Below, in pieces: positions 16,386 through 20,901 of a DNA stretch of 20,901 nucleotides. The notes under the pieces are model-generated. The model searched no databases and was not told where the DNA came from. It was given only the letters and a program-made list of their open reading frames with translations. The stretch covers positions 1 to 20,901 of the forward strand of contig JBAQYM010000018.1 of NCBI GenBank assembly GCA_049300095.1, given 5' to 3'. This DNA is from SbD1 sp049300095 (lineage in GTDB: Bacteria; Desulfobacterota; Syntrophobacteria; Syntrophobacterales; Syntrophobacteraceae). Every line of letters begins with the position of its first letter. Position 1 is the first letter of the stretch. Both the position numbers and the translations under genes were made by a program.

Positions 16386-16700
16386 TCAGTTGCAGGTCCA
16401 GCCGCCCGCTCCGTCGGACCTCCACGTGCAGGCGGGTATGACGGCATCGGTTCTGCCAAGGGGAGGCGACGCCTTGCCGTGAAGGATGACCCTGCGGCCG
16501 TTGAAACTCGCGGGGGAACCGTTAATGATGGTCCCGTTTTCGTCGATCTGGAACTTGGCGCGCCTCTGCCCGGCGGCAGGTCCCATCGGCGCCGAGGGAT
16601 CGATGCGCGACCCCAGCATGGGCGTATAAGACGATTCGACCAGTTTTCCGTAATCGTCGATTTTCACGTAAATCCAGTCATTTTGCGTGCCTTCTTCCAT
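16386..16700 (-). CDS. Hypothetical protein, 104 aa
   Basis: A small soluble protein beginning MEEGTQNDWIYVKIDDYGKL and ending WRSDGAGGWTCN. I do not recognise the family. It has no signal peptide and no transmembrane segment. The reading frame is supported by GACGAGGAG about 6 bases before the ATG and by lying alone in otherwise empty DNA. Its upstream region (16701-16950) holds a 10-bp-arm inverted repeat that would be in the mRNA leader. Confidence 0.6.
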   Translation of the reverse strand: MEEGTQNDWIYVKIDDYGKLVESSYTPMLGSRIDPSAPMGPAAGQRRAKFQIDENGTIINGSPASFNGRRVILHGKASPPLGRTDAVIPACTWRSDGAGGWTCN

Positions 16701-16838
16701 ATCAGACTCCTCGTCTCCATGTTTGTGCGAAACTTCGCGGCTCGGCTTCCCGCAAACACAAAGTCTGAAACGCCGGTTCGGCTCGGAAGGAAGAAAATCC
16801 GGCGCCCCGCGTCACTCCGGGCGCACGGCGCAACCAAG

Positions 16839-16914
16839 AAGGGCCTCCCCTATCGGGAACGGGCGCGTTCTTCCAGGTGATTCGGGACTCACGGCACACC
16901 ATGAGGAGGCCCTT
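16839..16914 (-). promoter_or_regulatory. Candidate structured leader element
   Basis: AAGGGCCTCC (16839-16848) and GGAGGCCCTT (16905-16914) are perfect 10-bp complements enclosing 56 bases, upstream of the 104-aa gene and transcribed with it. I recognise no known riboswitch class. This could be a cis-regulatory RNA or a mobile-repeat remnant. Confidence 0.35.
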
Positions 16915-16952
16915 TCCCCTGGCGCCATGTAACATGTATTATTTTGTATCGC

Positions 16953-17002
16953 TGTAGGGTGGGCGAGCACAGCGGGGTGGGCTTCATCGTGCCCACCCTA
17001 CA
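16953..17002. repeat. Dispersed TGTAGGGTGGGC inverted repeat
   Basis: TGTAGGGTGGGC (16953-16964) and GCCCACCCTACA (16991-17002) are perfect 12-bp inverted arms. A single arm-like copy (TGCCCACCCTACG) occurs near 1930. Repeats with this motif are common in bacterial intergenic DNA. Confidence 0.75.
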
Positions 17003-17034
17003 CATTATACGACGCCAATAAGAGTTACGTGGCG

Positions 17035-17349
17035 CTAGAGCTTCGCCGATTTCACGGCGGATGGGTAGTAAACCGGCTCACCCAGTTCATCAAAGGAGAA
17101 GTTGATGAAAATGTGGTGCCCGTCAATATCCATCACCCGCAGGTCATCCGTTTGGGAAAGGTCCCGCAAAATCACCGAATACCTCCCCCCGTACACCTTC
17201 TGGACCTTGTCCAGCGAGACTTCGTAGGCAATGAACTTTCTCATGCCCCTTGCCCCGAGCTTCTCTGCCAGGTTGGGGTCCGAGAGCGAATCGTAGCTGG
17301 TTAAGATGAGAATGGGGCCGCTTCCCGTAAAGACCATCGCCGCTTTCAT
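17035..17349 (-). CDS. Conserved-looking small cytosolic protein of unknown function, 104 aa
   Basis: A soluble alpha/beta protein beginning MKAAMVFTGSGPILILTSYDS, with LGARGMRKFIAYEVSLDKVQKVYG and a conserved-looking ending FSFDELGEPVYYP. I recall similar small proteins annotated only as cytosolic or hypothetical in anaerobic bacteria; this is memory, not a search. A strong GAGGAGGGA precedes the start. It has no signal peptide, Cys motifs or DNA-binding motif. The next minus-strand gene is 330 bases downstream. Confidence 0.75.
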   Translation of the reverse strand: MKAAMVFTGSGPILILTSYDSLSDPNLAEKLGARGMRKFIAYEVSLDKVQKVYGGRYSVILRDLSQTDDLRVMDIDGHHIFINFSFDELGEPVYYPSAVKSAKL

Positions 17350-17825
17350 GGGTCCCTCCTCTGAGATGGCTTCAGGTTTGTCGATGCCCTTGGCCGAGTG
17401 TTCCCGACAAACACCGGCCGGATCGCGGGATCAGGGGACCGACCCGGCGCCAAAACGCGCCATCTTGCACCATCTCATTACAAAAACGGCTCAGGGAGCA
17501 CGGGCCGCGACCCCGGCCCCGGTCTCCACGGCCGAGCAACAATCCCTCAGTCAGGGCCGGGGAAAAGCGCGGCGGCTCCATGCCGGGTCGACGGGGCAGG
17601 GGCAGGCTCGCAACGCCGCACGAGCGCCCGGATCGCATTTGCAAAAATGCGGTGGCATGATTGTCCAGGGAGATTGGGAAAGGAAGGTGAGTTCGGATGA
17701 TTGAATCGCTGGTAGCCGTCAGTCAGGACGAGCACTGCCGAGAAGCAGAACTGTCGTTTGCATAGCCTACCCCAGCCTTCGCATTCAGGATAGGCACATT
17801 GTCGAGTAAATGTCAAGAACAAAAT
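17350..17825. other. Intergenic region with possible small ORF
   Basis: About 475 bases lack a recognised gene. They hold a 7-bp-arm palindrome (CGCATTT-GCAA-AAATGCG, 17634-17651) and a short plus-strand ORF with a strong ribosome-binding site (17697-17765). No terminator-like hairpin with a T-run was seen. Confidence 0.5.
17697..17765 (+). CDS. Possible 22-aa small protein or gene remnant
   Basis: MIESLVAVSQDEHCREAELS plus two residues, preceded by AAGGAAGGTGAG at good spacing, one of the strongest Shine-Dalgarno sequences here. A perfect 7-bp-arm palindrome lies 46 bases upstream. It is too short to assign; it may be the start of a decayed gene. Confidence 0.25.
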   Translation: MIESLVAVSQDEHCREAELSFA

Positions 17826-17940
17826 AGTGAAGAGTGAGGAGTGAAGGGTGAAGGGTGAAGAGTCGGCAGGGCCGGCGGCCCGCTTCAACCGCCGCCCGTT
17901 TCCAACTCCTCACTCCTCACTCCTCACTCTTCACCGCTCA
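17826..17940. repeat. Inverted pair of heptanucleotide tracts at the ChaN-like stop codon
   Basis: Five 7-bp units (AGTGAAG, AGTGAGG, AGTGAAG, GGTGAAG twice) at 17826-17860 face five complementary-type units (CTCCTCA three times, CTCTTCA, CCGCTCA) at 17906-17940 across 45 bases. The last unit contains the stop codon of the minus-strand lipoprotein gene. The paired arms could fold into a long hairpin downstream of that gene. Confidence 0.8.
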
Positions 17941-19182
17941 CTGCCCCCCGATTGTGACCCCGACCGTCAGTCGCTTCTTTTCGCGCTCGATCCCGATCTT
18001 GTGCTCAGGGCCGCCTCGGGCCAGGGCCTGCTGCAATTCCCGCACGCTGGTTACGGGCGATCCGTCCACCTCGACGATGATGTCTTCCTTGCGGATATCG
18101 GCCTTCGCGGCCGGGCTGTCCGGCATGACATCGACGACTTCGACCCCCCTGCCCGAGGCGGCCGGTTGGATCCTCACGCCGAGGCGCGGGCGGTGGACGG
18201 GCGCGGACTTATCGGTAATCAGCACGTACTGCGCCAGGTTGGGATCGAAAGTGCCGCGCGGGTAATCGAATGGGACGGGGGCGACGGTCCTGTATTCGTG
18301 CGGCACGCGCAAAGCGGCAAGATAGGGGATGCCCAGCCGGCCGGTCATATGGCCTTTTCCGACTATCACCACGATCCGGCATTTGCCGCCGGTCTCGCGC
18401 AACTGCTCGGCGATGGTCTCGGCCATCGTCTCCTCCCACGCAAGCTGGGCCGCGAAAAAGGACTCGAAATCCTTTATGGCCTCCCTGCCGTGGGCATCGT
18501 ATTCCTTCCGGATTCTGAGCCGGTTTTTGGGGTCGTCGAGGTGAAAATCGCGGGCGAGCAGCGCGCGGTCTTCAGGGGAGAGCGAGGCGAGACCGTTGCG
18601 CGCTATCTCGCTTACGACCTTGTGCGGGGCGTTCAAACCGAGAATGCGGATGCGTTTTTCCCGGGCAAAATCGATGAGGACGCTGTAGAGCTGGTAGGGA
18701 AAGCCCCAGACCAGGTCCCACTGTGATTCCCGCAGGAATTGCTCCTCTCGGGTCTCGCGCTGGATGTAGCGGTCAAGGACGGGCTGCGCCGACCTGGGAA
18801 ACATTTCCATACCCAGCAACATGCACCGGCTTTTTTCCTGCAATTTCTTCAGGATCGCCAACTGCGCCCGGTGGTCTTCGGTGCTCGTGTGCGTTTCTCC
18901 GACATAGACGACGGAGGCCCCCAGGAGTCTCCCCACGAGCTCGTCCAGGGAGAGTATTTCTCCGGTAGCCGTCTCCACCACGTCACCGATTCCCAGTTCC
19001 ACCGGTCCCTCCTTTGCCGCGGGCTGAAGGAACCGGCCCCCAGCGGCGCAGCCGGCTACGAGGAGCGCCGCCGGCAGGAGCAGGCACATCCATTTGCGGA
19101 CGCGCCCGGCCCCCGCTTTAACAAAAGGAAAGATATCAGGCAGTCGAAATCGAACCGGAAAAATCCTGGAAAGCTTGCTCAT
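17938..19182 (-). CDS. ChaN-family lipoprotein with C-terminal PDZ domain
   Basis: A 414-aa protein from the chosen start. An N-terminal hydrophobic segment ends in LVAGC (lipidated Cys45). The ChaN/DUF399 domain covers about 75-330, with VVYVGETHTSTEDH (91-104), the QLAWEETMA helix (246-254) and GKGHMTG (275-281). ChaN proteins bind heme and belong to an EreA/TIKI-like fold with possible hydrolase ancestry. A PDZ domain follows (about 332-413, with VVDVMPDSPAAKADIRKEDIIVEVDG), suggesting peptide or partner binding in the periplasm. The start at 19182 is supported by GAGGAC about 8 bases upstream; the 457-aa frame from 19311 has no such site. An internal start at 19089 would give a shorter signal peptide. 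Confidence 0.85.
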   Translation of the reverse strand: MSKLSRIFPVRFRLPDIFPFVKAGAGRVRKWMCLLLPAALLVAGCAAGGRFLQPAAKEGPVELGIGDVVETATGEILSLDELVGRLLGASVVYVGETHTSTEDHRAQLAILKKLQEKSRCMLLGMEMFPRSAQPVLDRYIQRETREEQFLRESQWDLVWGFPYQLYSVLIDFAREKRIRILGLNAPHKVVSEIARNGLASLSPEDRALLARDFHLDDPKNRLRIRKEYDAHGREAIKDFESFFAAQLAWEETMAETIAEQLRETGGKCRIVVIVGKGHMTGRLGIPYLAALRVPHEYRTVAPVPFDYPRGTFDPNLAQYVLITDKSAPVHRPRLGVRIQPAASGRGVEVVDVMPDSPAAKADIRKEDIIVEVDGSPVTSVRELQQALARGGPEHKIGIEREKKRLTVGVTIGGQ

Positions 19183-19387
19183 CTTGTCTGTCCTCATTGC
19201 GCCCGGGCACGCGGGACCGGTCGAGGAAGCGATTGGAGAAAATCCGCCCGGACATGCCGGGATATGGACAACCCTCGCCGGATGGAATAGAATTCCTCCT
19301 CTTCCGGGCAATTTCGAATGCCGCTCCGGCGGCGCTCAAAAGCCGGCGCTTTTCGTACCAAAACAGTATTTCACAGCTCGATAATTT

Positions 19388-19411
19388 CCGCCATTCCGAA
19401 GGCGGTTTTTT
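19388..19411 (+). terminator. Intrinsic terminator-like hairpin between divergent genes
   Basis: CCGCC (19388-19392) and GGCGG (19401-19405) with an 8-base loop are followed by six T. It points along the plus strand, 96 bases before the C_GCAxxG_C_C gene, where no plus-strand gene ends. It could terminate a short leader or untranslated RNA. Confidence 0.45.
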
Positions 19412-19506
19412 CCGGGCCCTGAAATATTTAAATCACGGGCGGGGCCGATGCCATATCACCCCGCCCGAATTCATCGCAAGATCATGTAAGCCATGGAGGT
19501 GGGACG

Positions 19507-19995
19507 ATGACCCCTGAGGAAATGAGAGATAAAGCAATCGATATGTTCAAGAAGCGGTTTCATTGCAGCCAGGCCGTCCTGGCGGTCGGCCAGGAAAAGA
19601 TGGACATCGTGAACGAGGAAGTCATCAAAGCGGTGGGGCTTTTCGGAGGCGGCATTTGCGGGACGTGCCGGGTGTGCGGCGCGCTTACCGGCGGCATCGC
19701 CCTCATATCCAGCTTATACAGCCGGGGGAATCTCGAAGAAAAGGAAGACCCCGTGATGCGGCCGCTCGGCCACAAATTTATCCGGGCGTTCGAAGATCTC
19801 ACCCGCGAACACGGCGGGACGGACTGCCGCGATATTGCCAGAACGAACTGGCAGGACAAGGACCAGGCAAAGGATTTCCACAACAATCCTGAAAGCCGCA
19901 GAAAGATCTGCATCCAGCTCGTCGGCGACACCGCGTACGCCCTGGGAAAATTGCTGGACGAGGAAGTGGTGAAAAAGCAAGAGAAAGTGGCATAA
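19507..19995 (+). CDS. C_GCAxxG_C_C family probable redox protein
   Basis: This 162-aa protein has the Cys pattern of this family: HCSQAV (C20), then GGGICGTCRVCGALTGG (C51, C54, C57), C107 in GGTDCRDI, and C135. Members are small cytoplasmic proteins of anaerobes, thought to be redox-active or metal-binding; the reaction is unknown. A strong GGAGGTGGG precedes the ATG. It is monocistronic, with a terminator-like hairpin in its upstream region and element A starting 38 bases after its stop. Confidence 0.88.
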   Translation: MTPEEMRDKAIDMFKKRFHCSQAVLAVGQEKMDIVNEEVIKAVGLFGGGICGTCRVCGALTGGIALISSLYSRGNLEEKEDPVMRPLGHKFIRAFEDLTREHGGTDCRDIARTNWQDKDQAKDFHNNPESRRKICIQLVGDTAYALGKLLDEEVVKKQEKVA

Positions 19996-20033
19996 ATGGA
20001 ATAGATTTCAATTGGATTAGACCCGGCGCTGAC

Positions 20034-20183
20034 CTCAATGCTGTTGCTTTAAGCGTTTATGTACTCCGTTTTGTCATTTCGACCGGAGGGAGGAATCTTG
20101 TTTGTTCCGCACCACGGAAAGATTTCTCCCTCCGGTCGAAATGACAATATGCTCAAGCGATTCGTTAAGGTAACAGCATTGGG
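20034..20183. mobile_element. Family A palindromic (MITE-like) element, copy 2 (complete)
   Basis: The termini are CTCAATGCTGTTGC (20034) and its inverted counterpart GTAACAGCATTGGG (ending 20183). The reverse complement matches 1-164 nearly throughout, apart from the 17-bp duplication found only in copy 1. It is 150 bp and non-coding. No clear flanking duplication is visible. Confidence 0.8.
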
Positions 20184-20463
20184 CGCCGACCTTCGGGGGC
20201 CGGACACGGAAGAGCCCCCTCCCTCGCTTTTCCAGGCCGAGACCCTTGCATAACATTAAGAACTTGTCCGTAAATAATCTGTGAAGCGATTTTAGGGGCT
20301 ATTGCCCAGCGGCATAGCTCAGAATTCCAAGCGGTCTGCATACATCTCAGGATCTGCGGGAATGACGATTTTGACGTCCCAAGCCGAACTTCAGTTTCAT
20401 GGGGATTTGTCCCGTTGTGGCACGGTCTCCCGACCATGCCACCGCGCCCGCCACGCCGCCGAA
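20184..20463. other. Intergenic repeat debris
   Basis: No gene is supported. GGGGCTATTGCCCAG at about 20295-20309 resembles a lone family B end with one substitution. A copy of the GGCACGGTC hairpin lies at 20419-20440. Reading frames crossing this region have no ribosome-binding sites. Confidence 0.5.
20419..20440. repeat. Dispersed GGCACGGTC hairpin, copy 2
   Basis: GGCACGGTC-TCCC-GACCATGCC is the same hairpin as at 16237-16258 with one mismatch. Flanking bases are also shared (GTTG before, CACCG after), so the repeat unit is longer than the hairpin. Confidence 0.7.
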
Positions 20464-20658
20464 TCAATTCATTTTCCCGCTCGCCCTGTATTCGTCGAGA
20501 CTCATTTTCTCGATCATTGCCGTGCCGCTCATCCTGATCACGCGAATCTCGCCCCACTCGATAAGCTGATAGACAACCTTGCGACCGACACCAAGGTATT
20601 TTGCCGCCTCCGAGACGGTCATGAAAGGGAGTGAAACGTATTGCTCACTGTCGGGCAT
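20464..20658 (-). CDS. Small helix-turn-helix DNA-binding protein (excisionase/MerR-like HTH_17 type)
   Basis: This 64-aa protein is essentially one HTH module: FMTVSEAAKYLGVGRKVVYQ (12-31) followed by LIEWGEIRVIRMSGTAMIEK, the usual recognition helix and wing, then SLDEYRAS. Such proteins act as excisionases, antitoxin-like regulators or prophage factors, but no integrase or partner gene lies nearby. GGGAGGGTG precedes the ATG at 20658. An ATG at 20796 in the same frame also has AAGGA, but it would fall at or before the predicted transcription start from the promoter at 20798-20825, and the extra 46 residues are Arg-rich and unlike the family. Confidence 0.75.
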   Translation of the reverse strand: MPDSEQYVSLPFMTVSEAAKYLGVGRKVVYQLIEWGEIRVIRMSGTAMIEKMSLDEYRASGKMN

Positions 20659-20797
20659 AATCACCCTCCCTGGAAAAACCGATCCGGCCCGAGCACGGAC
20701 GTGCTCTAAACGGCGGGCGGGCCGGGGCCGGATTTTGCGTAAAAACCCGCCTTGTGCAACCGTTGCGAACAGGCTGCGCATTCGCTGCACATTCATT

Positions 20798-20825
20798 AAT
20801 ATAATCCTTATGTTATCTTGCTCAA
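20798..20825 (-). promoter_or_regulatory. Sigma70-type promoter for the small HTH gene
   Basis: On the minus strand, TTGAGC (20825-20820), a 16-bp spacer and TATATT (20803-20798). Transcription would start near 20791, giving a leader of about 130 bases before the chosen start. Confidence 0.45.
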
Positions 20826-20901
20826 TGGGGATCGGATCTCATGCGGAAGGCATTCGGGCTGCGCGGGGCCGACGACGACGCCGGGGGTGCGAGGGGTGCG
20901 G

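Larger units (their letters stand above)
16701..17034. other. Intergenic region between two minus-strand small genes
   Basis: It holds the long-loop inverted repeat at 16839-16914 and the dispersed inverted repeat at 16953-17002. An AT-rich patch around 16930-16950 may contain a minus-strand promoter, but no convincing pair of boxes is visible. Overlapping frames on both strands lack ribosome-binding sites. Confidence 0.5.

Noticed and set aside
16374..16880. 168-aa plus-strand frame over the 104-aa minus-strand gene
   Set aside because: No ribosome-binding site and Arg/Gly-rich composition typical of GC-rich shadows; the minus-strand gene has a strong Shine-Dalgarno.
17848..18726. 292-aa plus-strand frame opposite the ChaN-PDZ gene
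   Set aside because: Antisense shadow; the minus strand carries the ChaN and PDZ motifs, and the proposed start lies in a heptad repeat.
20841..20901. Possible plus-strand gene starting at 20841 and running off the window
   Set aside because: Only 20 codons visible, with Gly/Ala/Asp low complexity and no clear ribosome-binding site; cannot be supported.

Overview
The window is a GC-rich Gram-negative chromosome segment. BamD, ChaN-type and thioredoxin genes, the rho-rpmE-prfA order, C_GCAxxG_C_C and universal stress proteins, and dense intergenic repeats together suggest a Desulfobacterota/deltaproteobacterial-type anaerobe. This assignment is inferred from gene content and was not tested. 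About fifteen genes are well supported. There is no rRNA, tRNA, CRISPR array, phage module or transposase gene.

Layout: 1-164 is an end of a dispersed palindromic element (family A). 469-1401 (+) encodes a tandem universal stress protein. 1402-2151 is repeat-filled. 2152-3096 (+) encodes a membrane-anchored collagen-like protein with a cytoplasmic winged-helix-like tail. 3189-3395 is a transposon-like repeat (family B). 3455-6660 (-) carries a PEP-synthase-like phosphotransferase with an unusual C-terminus, preceded by a macrodomain gene. 6755-7607 is a repeat island: a 7-bp array, 38-bp family C units and a B element. 7608-9445 (-) is the radA-HIT operon. 9789-13662 (+) carries trxA, trxB, bamD and rho. 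A further repeat island with a B element follows, then rpmE and prfA (14360-15903, +), an orphan HicB-like gene, two small conserved-looking minus-strand genes, a ChaN-PDZ lipoprotein gene (-), a C_GCAxxG_C_C redox protein gene (+), the inverted copy of element A (20034-20183) and a small HTH gene (-).

Functional themes: housekeeping information processing (RadA recombination, Rho termination, L31, RF1), thiol redox (thioredoxin, thioredoxin reductase, C_GCAxxG_C_C), envelope biogenesis (BamD) and stress or nucleotide signalling (USP, macrodomain, HIT).

The most notable signals lie outside genes. (1) A ~207-bp non-autonomous element has matching termini and 4-bp target duplications; one copy sits inside a 38-bp repeat whose empty form is present elsewhere in the window. 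(2) Several intergenic tracts of different sequence all repeat with an exact 7-bp period, and three of them begin at or within 2 bases of a stop codon. (3) The collagen/transmembrane/winged-helix protein and the PEP-synthase-like protein have unusual domain architectures.
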